NCBI GenBank assembly: GCA_947493215.1
Contig: CANLQE010000001.1
Span: forward strand, 1,364,001-1,428,000
Source of the DNA: an uncultured Sphingomonadaceae bacterium
GTDB lineage: Bacteria > Pseudomonadota > Alphaproteobacteria > Sphingomonadales > Sphingomonadaceae
DNA: 64,000 nucleotides
Direction of reading: 5' to 3'
Shown here: positions 8,130-17,392 of the stretch, in pieces
Position numbering within the stretch: position 1 is the stretch's first letter
Layout: the number at the start of each line of letters is the position of its first letter
Made by a program: the position numbers and the translations under genes
Notes under the pieces: model-generated
The model's input: only the letters and a program-made list of their open reading frames with translations
What the model was told of the DNA's origin: nothing
Database searches by the model: none

Positions 8130-10826
8130 ATGACGAAGCGGGCATCCCTGATCACCAGTCTATTTCTTAGCACGGCGCTGTTTTCGCCTGCGGCCCTGGC
8201 GCAAGTTGCCGCAGATGATGCGGCAGCACAAGCCGATCAGCCTGATGACGCGCCGGAAGAGGAGGTTGATATTTCGGCTCCCGGCGGGGATTTTAGTGGT
8301 GAGATTATTGTTCGCGGTAAGTTTATTCCAAATCCCATCCGCGCGACATCGGAAGTTGTCTCAGTATTGGGCGAAGAGGAAATTGCCCGCGCCGCGGATG
8401 GTGATATTGCCGGCTCGCTGCAGCGCGTAACCGGCTTGAGCGTCGTCGGTGGCCGCTTTGTTTTTGTTCGCGGCCTTGGCGAGCGCTATTCACTGGCCTT
8501 GCTCAACGGTCTGCCACTGCCATCTCCTGAGCCGTTGCGCCGGGTTGTGCCGCTCGATCTTTTCCCAACCAGCGTGATCGCGTCGACGGTCGTACAAAAA
8601 AGCTATTCGGTAAATTATCCCGGTGAATTTGGTGGCGGGGTGATCAACCTGACCACCAAAGCGACACCAGAAGAGCGGTTTTTGAAGTTTAGCTTCAGCG
8701 TCAGCGGCGACAGCGAAACGACGGGAGAGCTAGGCTATACTTATGACGGATCAGATACGGACATTGTCGGTTATGATGACGGAACGCGCAATATCCCGGA
8801 CGGCCTTAACCGGGCGATAGGGCAAAATGTTCCGATTTCTGTAGGCACCGATTTCAGCAGTCTCAATCTGCAGAATTTTGCTGCCAGTCTGACCAATGCA
8901 GAGACCGCGCTGATTCAACGGAATAACGACATTCCGGCCAATTTCTCCGCTGAAGTAACTGGCGGGACAACCCTTGATGTCGGCGACGCTTTTGTCGGTA
9001 TCATCGCGACCGCTGGCTTTGAAAATAGCTGGCGTACGCGCGGTGGATTGCAACAAACGTCGCAAGGTATCGTCAATATTAACGGTACCGATGGCCTGCG
9101 TCCCGATCAGAATTTTAACTTTCTGACCACAGAAAACCGCATTATCGTCAATGGGCTATTGGCCCTATCTGCCGAGATCGGTGAGCATAAATTGCGCTTC
9201 ACCAACCTGTATATCCATGACACCGTAAAAGACGCCTCGATCAAACAGGGTATTGATGCGATCAATGTTGATGAAGAAACATTGCTCAACCAAAGCCGCA
9301 CCAGCTGGTTTGAGCGACAGTTGTTCACGACCCAATTTGTCGGCGAACTGAAATTTGATAAAGTCTCTGTCGATCTGCGCGGGAGCTACGCCAATTCCAA
9401 ACGAGATGCGCCTTATCAGCGGACATCAAGCTATGCGTTTGATGACCAGTTTGCGAATGACTTTGTCAACGATTTGACCTCACCGGGCGAATCCGCTCGT
9501 ATCCGTTTCAGTGATTTGAACGACGATGTTTACGGCGCCGCCATTGACTTGGGTTATGAAACAGATATCGGCGTGCCGATTAATATGACCGCTGGTTACA
9601 ACTATTATCTCAACGACCGCAATGCACAGCGCCGGGATTTTCGTTTCGTGCCAGCGAACGGGCTAGCGAGCCCGTTCGACCAGCAGCGGATTGACTTCCT
9701 ACTGTCTGATTTCAACGTCTTCACGCAGGAAATCGAACTGCGCGAAGTGGCGGCCCAAACGTCGGTTCCCGCTTATACGGCAGAGCTCGAAATACATGGT
9801 GGCTATGGTCAGATTGACGCGGAATTGGCCGATGGCCTGCGCCTCAATGTCGGTGTGCGTTATGAAGATGCACAGCAGCAAGTATTGCCCATCACACTAA
9901 CGGGTGGTCAGACAAGTGTCGCAACTGGCCTGAATAATGACTATTGGTTGCCTGCGGGGACGCTGACATGGAATTTTGCCGATGACATGCAATTCCGCTT
10001 TGCAGCGTCCAGAACGATAGCGCGCCCGCAATTTCGCGAACTGGCACCGCAACAGTTTCTTGATCTTGATACTGATCGGACTTTTATTGGGAACCCGCTT
10101 CTACAGGATAGCGAACTCGTCAACCTTGAGGGTCGGTTCGAATATTATATCGGTCGGGGTGAGCGGATCACATTGGCTGGTTTCTACAAAGATATCGACA
10201 ATCCGATTGAAAATGTTGCCTTTGTTCAAGGCGGCGGCACCCTGTTCACCGGCTTCTCCAACGCGCCCAATGCAAAGCTTTATGGGGCGGAAGTTGAGCT
10301 CGTTAAATATTTTCAGCTCTATGATATTTTTGGCGGTAAATTCTTTGAAAACCGCCGGATCATGATGGCGGCAAACTATACCTATACCAAATCGGAAATA
10401 AATGTAGCTGAGGGCGATACCGCGATTAATCCGGTGACGTTACAACCAACGAGCGCATCGAATCTGTTTGACGATGGTGACCGCCTTACCGGTCAGTCGA
10501 CCCATGTCGCCAACCTACAATTCGGGATGGAATCAGAGAAAGGTCTGTCGCAGCAGACGGTCTTGCTGACTTACAACAGCCCGCGTGTCACAGCACGTGG
10601 ACCTCAGGATCAACCGGATCTGATTGAGCGGACCGGCTGGCAGGTCGATTTTGTGATGCGCGAGCAGATGGAAATTGCGGGCCAGGAATTTGAACTGAAG
10701 TTTGAAGCGCGAAATTTACTGGGCACGGATTACCGCGAATCTCAGACGCTCAACAATACGCGGATCATCAATAACGGCTATGATATTGGTACCCGCCTGT
10801 CGATGAGCATTGGGATCAACTTCTGA
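8130..10826 (+). CDS. TonB-dependent outer-membrane receptor (T2SS-linked)
   Basis: This is an 898-residue receptor: signal peptide (cleavage about residue 24, ALA-Q), an acidic stretch, a TonB-box-like EIIVRGK near residue 58, a plug domain to about residue 190 (SLQRVTGLSV, FVRGLGERYSLALLNGLPL), then a long 22-strand-type barrel ending in a terminal Phe (SMSIGINF). It should bring a substrate across the outer membrane using TonB energy. The ribosome site AGAAGGAA lies before ATG 8130. It stands between a large lipoprotein and gspC on the same strand, so its task may be linked to the secreted product rather than to general siderophore uptake. The substrate is unknown. Confidence 0.85.
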   Translation: MTKRASLITSLFLSTALFSPAALAQVAADDAAAQADQPDDAPEEEVDISAPGGDFSGEIIVRGKFIPNPIRATSEVVSVLGEEEIARAADGDIAGSLQRVTGLSVVGGRFVFVRGLGERYSLALLNGLPLPSPEPLRRVVPLDLFPTSVIASTVVQKSYSVNYPGEFGGGVINLTTKATPEERFLKFSFSVSGDSETTGELGYTYDGSDTDIVGYDDGTRNIPDGLNRAIGQNVPISVGTDFSSLNLQNFAASLTNAETALIQRNNDIPANFSAEVTGGTTLDVGDAFVGIIATAGFENSWRTRGGLQQTSQGIVNINGTDGLRPDQNFNFLTTENRIIVNGLLALSAEIGEHKLRFTNLYIHDTVKDASIKQGIDAINVDEETLLNQSRTSWFERQLFTTQFVGELKFDKVSVDLRGSYANSKRDAPYQRTSSYAFDDQFANDFVNDLTSPGESARIRFSDLNDDVYGAAIDLGYETDIGVPINMTAGYNYYLNDRNAQRRDFRFVPANGLASPFDQQRIDFLLSDFNVFTQEIELREVAAQTSVPAYTAELEIHGGYGQIDAELADGLRLNVGVRYEDAQQQVLPITLTGGQTSVATGLNNDYWLPAGTLTWNFADDMQFRFAASRTIARPQFRELAPQQFLDLDTDRTFIGNPLLQDSELVNLEGRFEYYIGRGERITLAGFYKDIDNPIENVAFVQGGGTLFTGFSNAPNAKLYGAEVELVKYFQLYDIFGGKFFENRRIMMAANYTYTKSEINVAEGDTAINPVTLQPTSASNLFDDGDRLTGQSTHVANLQFGMESEKGLSQQTVLLTYNSPRVTARGPQDQPDLIERTGWQVDFVMREQMEIAGQEFELKFEARNLLGTDYRESQTLNNTRIINNGYDIGTRLSMSIGINF

Positions 10827-10851
10827 CCGCTGGATTGGCGTATATCGGCAG

Positions 10852-10880
10852 CTGACAGGCCGCTGTCACTTTTCTGTCAT
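10852..10880 (+). promoter_or_regulatory. Pho-box-like triple direct repeat upstream of gspC
   Basis: Three 7-mers start at exact 11-bp steps: CTGACAG (10852), CTGTCAC (10863) and CTGTCAT (10874). The spacers are GCCG and TTTT. The last two units match the known PhoB box layout (CTGTCAT, 4 nt, CTGTCAY). It lies in the 107-bp gap between the TonB receptor stop and gspC, reading toward gspC. A possible -10 (TTATAG) is near 10910. PhoB control is inferred. Confidence 0.65.
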
Positions 10881-10933
10881 CAATGAGTCGCAGGTTGGTC
10901 ACCAAACCGTTATAGCCACCCTAGGGAAGCAGA

Positions 10934-11782
10934 GTGTGGGGATTCGTGGCTATTCAATCTTCTAACCAATTTTTGGCAAAAAGCCGGGCGCTATCCATGT
11001 CCGGACTATATCCGGTTCTGCTTGGCATATTGGCAGTTTTACTTGTGGCGCAGGCAGTCCGTTTAATTTGGATTGTTGCCACGCCTTTGGGACCGGTCGG
11101 GGACTGGCAAGCGCGTGAAGTACAGGTGTTGTCACCGCAGTCACGCCTGTCGCTTTTCAGCAGTTTCGATCCCTTTTATCGTCAGGGCCCGGCGGCGACA
11201 GCCAATGTCGTTACATCGCTGCAGCTCACTCTATATGGTATCAGAATGAATGAAGGGTCCGGTCTGGGCTCCGCCATATTGGCGGGACCGGACGGCGTAC
11301 AAGAGAGCTATGCGGTGGGGGATGATATCATGTCAGGTGTCAAACTCGACGTCGTGCAGTTTGATCATGTCGTTATTGATCGCGGCGGGACCAAGGAAAG
11401 CCTCTATCTCGATCAGTCGGTACCGGCAGAAACAGTGGGTGGCGATATCGCTGCGGATCAAGCAGGTAACCTATCCCTAAATCCAGCCAGCGGTTCTTCC
11501 GCAGCGGCGGCTGTCGCCAATGCTGTGGATCTCGCCCCGCGCAACGTGGATGGCAAAGTGACAGGGATTGTGGTGTCCCCACGCGGCGACGGCACATTAT
11601 TTCGGACGGCAGGCTTTAAAGACGGCGACATCATTGTCTCGGTCAATGGCCAGCCCGTGTCTTCGACCGGCGATATCGCGACGCTCAAAAGCCGGATTGC
11701 ACCGGGCAGCCGCCTTTCAGTTGAGGTTGAACGCGGTGCGGATATAGTCCCTATAGCAGTTAATTTGGGCGCGCAGTTATGA
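10934..11782 (+). CDS. gspC: Type II secretion system protein C (GspC)
   Basis: This is the inner-membrane clamp that links the T2SS platform to the secretin, 282 residues from a GTG start. Visible parts are a short cytosolic N-terminus, one membrane segment at about residues 24-46, an HR-like domain at about 95-160 (LTLYGIRMNEGSGLGSAILA), a low-complexity linker, and a C-terminal PDZ domain at about 205-282 (GFKDGDIIVSVNGQPVS). GTG 10934 is preceded by GGGA; a second GTG at 10946 is possible. The stop overlaps the gspD start in ATGA. It opens the gsp operon directly after the Pho-box-like array. Confidence 0.85.
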   Translation: MWGFVAIQSSNQFLAKSRALSMSGLYPVLLGILAVLLVAQAVRLIWIVATPLGPVGDWQAREVQVLSPQSRLSLFSSFDPFYRQGPAATANVVTSLQLTLYGIRMNEGSGLGSAILAGPDGVQESYAVGDDIMSGVKLDVVQFDHVVIDRGGTKESLYLDQSVPAETVGGDIAADQAGNLSLNPASGSSAAAAVANAVDLAPRNVDGKVTGIVVSPRGDGTLFRTAGFKDGDIIVSVNGQPVSSTGDIATLKSRIAPGSRLSVEVERGADIVPIAVNLGAQL

Positions 11783-13959
11783 GTAAAATTCTTTCGAAAA
11801 TGGCCTTAAAATGGTCAGTGTCCTTTGCGATATTAGCGCCTGTGGCGATTGCCCCCGCTTTCGCACAACATAGTTTGAACGTGCGGGACGCGGACATCCG
11901 CGCGTTTGTTCAGGATGCGGCCCGGGTTACAGGCCGCACCTTCATTGTCGATAGCCGGGTGCAAGGAAAAGTGTCCGTTGTCACTGACCGGCCGTTGTCG
12001 CGCTCCGAATATTTTGAGATTTTTCTGTCAACACTGCGGGCGAACAATCTGGTTGCCATCCCGACCACGCGCGGAGCCTATCGCATTCAACCGGCTGATG
12101 GCGCAGCGACCCAGCCAACCCGGATTGGTACCCGGCAATCGCCGGCCAATCAGTTTGTCACCGAAGTTGTGCGGCTGAAATCGATTGAAGCAACGGCGGC
12201 GTTGGAAACGCTACGCCCGCTGATAAGCAAACAAGGCGCAATCACCGCAAACCGTAATGCCAATAGTCTGGTGATCGTCGATTATGCCGACAACATCCGC
12301 CGCGTTCGCGCGCTGGTGCAAAAGATTGATAAAGATAGCGCCGCATCTAACATCGTGAATCTTAGGAATGCAGGCGCACGAGAAATTGCAACGTCCTTGC
12401 AAACCCTTGCTCAGCAAGGTGGGGAAGGAACAGTTTCTCCGGTGACGGTCGTCGCTATTGATAGCAGCAACAGCATCGCCCTCCGCGGCGATCCGGGCGC
12501 GGTCGCCAAATTCACGCAAATGGCTCGTGAGCTGGATCAGCAGGCTGAATCTGGTACCGAAATTCGCGTGCATCAGCTGGATTATGCCAACGCGGAACAA
12601 TTGTTGCCGGTGATTGAACAGTTAATGGGGCAGGGAAATTCCGGTTCCACGGCAACATCTGTTGCGCCGGTGTCTGGAACCAATGGCGCGGCTCCTGCGG
12701 CTACGCCCGCATCGACGGGCTCAGCTTCGGGCAGCGGTATTGCGCGTCATGGTCCTGCGGTGGTCACACGTTATGAAGGCACCAATGCCATTATCGTTGC
12801 GGCCAACCCGGATGTGCAGCGCATGGTCGGCGAATTGATCCGCCAGCTTGATACTAGGCAGGAACAGGTTTCTGTCGAAGCGATTATCGTTGAAATTTCG
12901 GACTCTCTGGCCCGTGAATTGGGGGTCCAATTCCTGATCGGTGGCAAAGACACGCCTTTTGCGGTCACCAATTTTTCTAATGCTTCGCCTAATATTGTCG
13001 ACCTTGCCGGCGGCTTGCTGGCGGACCAGTTTGATACAACGACGACAACGACCACCGATACGGCGACGACCACCACCACCAATAGTGCGGTTGGCGACCA
13101 GTTGCTGGAAAATGCCGCGAGTTCCATTCTGGGCGCACGCGGTGCCTTTACCGGTTTTGCCACGACGCTGGGCGGCAACACGATATTGGGTGCGATTATC
13201 AACGCAGTGCAGCGTGATTCCGACTCCAACCTGCTATCGACGCCTTCATTGACGGTGAACAATAATCTTAAAGGTAGCATCCTGTTCGGTCAGGAAATCC
13301 CGGTTTCCACCGGTGAAGCTCTGTCCGATAATTTCGATAACGCCTTCCGCACCATCCAGCGGCAAAATGTAGGTATCGAGCTGGAAGTCACGCCGCAAAT
13401 TAACGCAGGCGATGAAGTGCGGCTCGACCTGCGCCAGGAAGTCAGTTCGATTGCCGGACCGGTCTCCGATGATTTTAACGAGCTGATCATCAACAAGCGC
13501 GAGATTAAGACAACAGTGACCGTGGGCGACGGAGAGATTATCGCATTAGGCGGTTTGCTTGATGATAATGAGCGTCGCACGATTGAGAAAATCCCGTTCT
13601 TGGGCGATATTCCGTTGCTGGGGGAGCTGTTCAAATCGCGCGGAAAGTCACGGGTCAAAACCAATTTAATGGTGTTTATCCGGCCTAAAATCCTCCGCAA
13701 CCGCGCTGATGCCCGGGCCTTTTCGGCGCGCCGCTATGGCTATATCCGGGGCCGTCAGCTGCGCCGTGATCCGGAACTGGAACCATCCATTGATGTGCTG
13801 ATACGCGATTACATGGGCACTGTGCCCCCTGCGGTTGAGGCGCGCCCTGGCGATCAGATTATTTATGCACCGGGCGCAGTTTCTGCGCCGCAAAATAGCG
13901 GTTCTGTAGAACCGCTCCCGGTGACCCCCAGCAAACCCGACACGGACAGAGATGACTGA
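11779..13959 (+). CDS. gspD: Type II secretion system secretin (GspD)
   Basis: This 726-residue protein forms the outer-membrane channel of the T2SS. A signal peptide (cleavage at AFA-Q) is followed by the N0 domain (LNVRDADIRAFVQDAARVTG), N1-N3 repeats, and the secretin domain from about residue 365 (QVSVEAIIVEISD) to about 640. It includes VGIELEVTPQIN and KIPFLGDIPLLGELFKS. A Ser/Ala/Gly-rich linker lies at about residues 290-320, and a run of Thr/Asp at about 420-435 sits inside the secretin core, which is unusual. It overlaps gspC and gspE by short ATGA/TGATG junctions. No gspS-like pilotin gene is seen here. Confidence 0.93.
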   Translation: MSKILSKMALKWSVSFAILAPVAIAPAFAQHSLNVRDADIRAFVQDAARVTGRTFIVDSRVQGKVSVVTDRPLSRSEYFEIFLSTLRANNLVAIPTTRGAYRIQPADGAATQPTRIGTRQSPANQFVTEVVRLKSIEATAALETLRPLISKQGAITANRNANSLVIVDYADNIRRVRALVQKIDKDSAASNIVNLRNAGAREIATSLQTLAQQGGEGTVSPVTVVAIDSSNSIALRGDPGAVAKFTQMARELDQQAESGTEIRVHQLDYANAEQLLPVIEQLMGQGNSGSTATSVAPVSGTNGAAPAATPASTGSASGSGIARHGPAVVTRYEGTNAIIVAANPDVQRMVGELIRQLDTRQEQVSVEAIIVEISDSLARELGVQFLIGGKDTPFAVTNFSNASPNIVDLAGGLLADQFDTTTTTTTDTATTTTTNSAVGDQLLENAASSILGARGAFTGFATTLGGNTILGAIINAVQRDSDSNLLSTPSLTVNNNLKGSILFGQEIPVSTGEALSDNFDNAFRTIQRQNVGIELEVTPQINAGDEVRLDLRQEVSSIAGPVSDDFNELIINKREIKTTVTVGDGEIIALGGLLDDNERRTIEKIPFLGDIPLLGELFKSRGKSRVKTNLMVFIRPKILRNRADARAFSARRYGYIRGRQLRRDPELEPSIDVLIRDYMGTVPPAVEARPGDQIIYAPGAVSAPQNSGSVEPLPVTPSKPDTDRDD

Positions 13960-15524
13960 TGAAAATCGCAAAGGGAACAGATGCTGAAGTTTCCGGCGAT
14001 GAAGAACAGCCCGTTGCCACACCGCCAGCATCTCCGCCCCTTTTAGATATTCCTTATGCTTTCGCTCGGGATCAAGGCGTACTGCTGATGCGTACGAACG
14101 GCGACCGTCTGTCGGTCGCGATGCGGGAAGGCTCCAATCCACAAGCATTGTTAGAACTGCGCCGTTATCTCGCCATGCCATTTGATGTCGATCTGGTATC
14201 ACCGGATGCGTTTGAGAAAATCCTGTCCGAACATTATGCAATGGATGGCAGTGCAGCCGCCATGGCAGGGGACATGAGCCTTAGCAATGATGCGCTGGAC
14301 GATATTGCTGGCGATATTCCGAGCGCTGAAGACTTGCTCGACAGCGCGGACGATGCGCCGACCATCCGCTTGATTAACGGCATTATTGCCGAAGCGGCGC
14401 GGCAGGGCGCGTCGGATATTCATATCGAGCCCTATGAAAGCGGACTGGTCGTGCGGATGCGCGTCGACGGGGTGTTGCAGGAAAAACTAAGGATGCCGCC
14501 ACATGTGGCCTCCGTCATCGTCAACCGGATCAAGGTTATGGCGCGGCTGGATATTGCTGAACGCCGGATACCGCAGGATGGCCGGATAAGCCTGACCCTC
14601 GGCGGCAAGCTTCTCGACGTGCGTGTCTCGACATTGCCCAATCGCGCGAATGAGCGGGTGGTGATGCGGATATTGGACAAGGAAAGCGCAGCGATATCGC
14701 TAGACCTGCTCGGCATGTCCGAAACCACCCATGAAATTTTGACTCAAGCATTGGCCGAGCCAAACGGGATCATATTGGTCACCGGACCAACCGGTTCGGG
14801 TAAAACAACCTCGCTCTATGCAGGCCTGAAACAGCTCAATGACGGCAGCCGTAACATATTGACCGTCGAAGACCCGGTGGAATATGCGATTGACGGTATT
14901 GGTCAGACGCAGGTGAATGCCAAAGTCGGCCTGACATTCGCAGCGGGTCTGCGCGCGATTTTGCGGCAGGATCCCGATGTGGTGATGATTGGTGAAATTC
15001 GCGATCGGGAGACTGCAGAGATTGCAGTCCAAGCCTCGCTGACCGGTCATTTGGTGTTGTCCACCGTGCATACCAATGATGCCGTTGGCGCTATCACCCG
15101 GATGCGCGATATCAAGGTTGAACCGTTCCTGCTCGCGTCGACATTGCGCGCTGTTGTCGCTCAAAGGCTGGTACGTAAACTATGTCCGCATTGCCGGGTA
15201 CCGATACAGGCAGATGGCAGCCTTGCTTCGCTTCTCGGCTTTGACAATGGTACGGTAGTGTACCGAGAAGTGGGCTGCGAGCAATGTAATCATACCGGTT
15301 TTCAAGGCCGAATTGGTGTATTTGAAGCGATCCGCGTCGATGAAACAATCCGCAAATTGATCAATGATGGTGGCGATGAAGCACGCATTGCGGCCCATGC
15401 CTTCCTCAAGAAACCCAATCTGGGTTCGTCGGCCCGTGCGTTGGTTCGTGAAGGGCTAACGACGGCAGAAGAGGGTATCCGCATATCACGCCGTGAAGTG
15501 CTGGACGAACAGGTCGATGCCTGA
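13959..15524 (+). CDS. gspE: Type II secretion system ATPase (GspE)
   Basis: This is the cytoplasmic ATPase that drives pseudopilus assembly, 521 residues. The N1E-like N-terminal part is followed by the RecA-like core with Walker A GPTGSGKTTSLY at about residue 275, the Asp box, Walker B (DVVMIGEIRD) and the His box (GHLVLSTVHTNDA). The zinc-binding four-Cys loop typical of GspE/PilB is present: LCPHC near residue 408 and CEQC near 443. All catalytic motifs are intact. The start shares a base with the gspD stop. The end overlaps the gspF start by 8 bp. Confidence 0.95.
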   Translation: MKIAKGTDAEVSGDEEQPVATPPASPPLLDIPYAFARDQGVLLMRTNGDRLSVAMREGSNPQALLELRRYLAMPFDVDLVSPDAFEKILSEHYAMDGSAAAMAGDMSLSNDALDDIAGDIPSAEDLLDSADDAPTIRLINGIIAEAARQGASDIHIEPYESGLVVRMRVDGVLQEKLRMPPHVASVIVNRIKVMARLDIAERRIPQDGRISLTLGGKLLDVRVSTLPNRANERVVMRILDKESAAISLDLLGMSETTHEILTQALAEPNGIILVTGPTGSGKTTSLYAGLKQLNDGSRNILTVEDPVEYAIDGIGQTQVNAKVGLTFAAGLRAILRQDPDVVMIGEIRDRETAEIAVQASLTGHLVLSTVHTNDAVGAITRMRDIKVEPFLLASTLRAVVAQRLVRKLCPHCRVPIQADGSLASLLGFDNGTVVYREVGCEQCNHTGFQGRIGVFEAIRVDETIRKLINDGGDEARIAAHAFLKKPNLGSSARALVREGLTTAEEGIRISRREVLDEQVDA

Positions 15525-16731
15525 TTTTTCCTACACCGCGATTGACCCCAAGGGGCGCGAGAAGACCGGATGGTTGGTGGCGGATAATAATGAAGCGGCC
15601 CGGGCGAAGCTAACCGAGCGCAATTTTTATGTGGTGAAGGTGGAGACCGCACAGGGGGCTGAAGGCAAGCCAGCCCGTTCGTTATTTGGCCCCAAAAAAC
15701 TGCGTGCTAAAGAACTGACTTTATTCACGCGGCAGTTATCGTCCTTGGTGCAAGTCAGTCCGCTGGAAGAAGCGCTGCGGACTATCGGTAACCAGAATGA
15801 GAAAGCCCATGTTCGCGACCGAATTGGCGCGGTTCATGGCGGCGTTATCGAAGGACAGCGGCTGGCCGAAGCCATGCGCCGTGAACCAGCCAGCTTTCCC
15901 CCGCTTTATCGCGCGATGATCTCGGCCGGAGAAAGTTCTGGGACATTGCCCGACATAACCGAACGCCTCGCGGGCCTGTTGGAGCGCCAAGCTGAGATGC
16001 GCGGTAAGCTGATTAGCGCGCTTGCCTATCCCATCGTGCTGGCGCTGGTAGCGATAATAGTCGTCGCCTTGCTGATGATCGCCGTGGTCCCCAAGGTTGT
16101 CGAACAATTTGATGATGTGAATCAACAGCTTCCCTTTGTCACCCGATTGGTGATCGGTATATCCGATTTTCTCGCAAATTGGTGGGGCGCAATTTTGGGC
16201 CTTTTGTTCCTTCTCGCTGTCGCTGGCTGGCGCGCTCTGAAGGAGCCGAAAGTCAAATATCGCTTTGACGGTTTCCTGCTCCGCCTGCCATTTTTCGGTC
16301 GCTTGCTGCGTGATTTAAATGCCGCGCGGTTGGCGAGGACTTTGTCGACCATGGTCGCAAGCCGTTTGCCGATATTGGAAGGGCTGCGGCTGACGACCAA
16401 CACAATCAGCAATGCTGTGCTGCGCAAGGCTTGCGAGGATATGGTTGAGGCGATCAGAGGCGGCGGGAGTCTTTCCAAGGCGCTCAAGAATACCGGCGTT
16501 TTCCCGCCGATGCTCGTCTATCTCACGGCCAGCGGTGAAGCATCGGGTCAGCTGGACGATATGCTCGCACGTGCAGCCGATTATCTGGAGCGTGAATTTG
16601 ATAATTTCAGCTCCACCGCCTTATCTTTGCTGGAACCGCTGATCATTGTTTTACTGGGCGGTGTTGTTGCGGTGGTGATTTTGGCTATATTATTACCAAT
16701 ATTACAGCTTCAGAATCTTGCTGGACTATAA
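15517..16731 (+). CDS. gspF: Type II secretion system inner-membrane platform protein (GspF)
   Basis: This 404-residue polytopic protein anchors the GspE motor. The N-terminus FSYTAIDPKGREKTGWL is the family signature. Two GspF repeats (about 65-190 and 265-390) each carry the conserved G-E-x-S/G-G core (ISAGESSGTLPDI; LTASGEASGQLDDML). Three membrane helices lie at about 170-190, 215-240 and 375-400. ATG 15517 is chosen over an upstream in-frame start because the family begins MPDFSYTA. It lies within the gspE end (8-bp overlap). Confidence 0.95.
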   Translation: MPDFSYTAIDPKGREKTGWLVADNNEAARAKLTERNFYVVKVETAQGAEGKPARSLFGPKKLRAKELTLFTRQLSSLVQVSPLEEALRTIGNQNEKAHVRDRIGAVHGGVIEGQRLAEAMRREPASFPPLYRAMISAGESSGTLPDITERLAGLLERQAEMRGKLISALAYPIVLALVAIIVVALLMIAVVPKVVEQFDDVNQQLPFVTRLVIGISDFLANWWGAILGLLFLLAVAGWRALKEPKVKYRFDGFLLRLPFFGRLLRDLNAARLARTLSTMVASRLPILEGLRLTTNTISNAVLRKACEDMVEAIRGGGSLSKALKNTGVFPPMLVYLTASGEASGQLDDMLARAADYLEREFDNFSSTALSLLEPLIIVLLGGVVAVVILAILLPILQLQNLAGL

Positions 16732-16753
16732 AGCCGGACGGATAGGAAAATAT

Positions 16754-17239
16754 ATGTTCACAAATGGTATCAATTGTTTCGACCCACTCGGCCAAGAGCT
16801 TGGGGAAGAGAGAAAGAAAAAACCGAAACCCAACGGCTTCACGCTGGTGGAGCTGATGGTGGTCATCTTCATTCTCGGTTTGCTGACGACAATTGTGGTG
16901 ATCAACGTGCTGCCGAGTCAGGACCGCGCTATGGTCGAAAAAGCACGGGCGGACATAGCGACTTTGGGTCAGGCGCTTGAAATGTACCGGCTCGATAATC
17001 TGACCTATCCGGCATCTTCCGATGGTCTGTCGGCATTGACCAGCGCTCCGGCGTCGCTTGCGCCTTCGGCCCGTTACCGGCAGGGCGGTTACATCAAGAA
17101 ACTTCCCGATGATCCGTGGGGACGGCCTTATCAATATGATAATCCGGGACGCAATGGTCCGGGTTTTGATCTCTATTCCCTGGGCGCAGATGGCGCACCG
17201 GGCGGAGAAGAGGATGCCGCGGATATTTACGCGGAATAG
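16754..17239 (+). CDS. gspG: Type II secretion system major pseudopilin (GspG)
   Basis: This is the 161-residue pilus subunit. The prepilin site is NG|FTLVELMVVIFILGLL with Gly at -1 and Glu at +5, followed by the hydrophobic helix. The C-terminal part has the GspG signatures LTYPASSDGLSAL, KKLPDDPWGRPYQYDNPG and the Asp-rich calcium-loop end. The leader is 28 residues, much longer than the usual 6-10, with KKKPKP just before cleavage. ATG 16754 has TAGGAAAA upstream. It is the only pseudopilin gene in the cluster. Confidence 0.93.
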   Translation: MFTNGINCFDPLGQELGEERKKKPKPNGFTLVELMVVIFILGLLTTIVVINVLPSQDRAMVEKARADIATLGQALEMYRLDNLTYPASSDGLSALTSAPASLAPSARYRQGGYIKKLPDDPWGRPYQYDNPGRNGPGFDLYSLGADGAPGGEEDAADIYAE

Positions 17240-17392
17240 TCCAATGGCCAAAGGTGACAGCGCGGCTAAAATTGATTAGCTAATAGCGGCCACTGCAATA
17301 AAGTTTTTCAGCCGAGTCGGGGAGGTCATGTTGGTAAAAAATCCATTGCTACCCGTGAGGCCGTTTCAATTGAATCAGATTCCATAAGGCTG

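Noticed and set aside
17240-17392. Gap between gspG and gspL examined for remnants of gspH-I-J-K
   Set aside because: No prepilin motif or broken frame with pseudopilin features is visible in the 153 bp.
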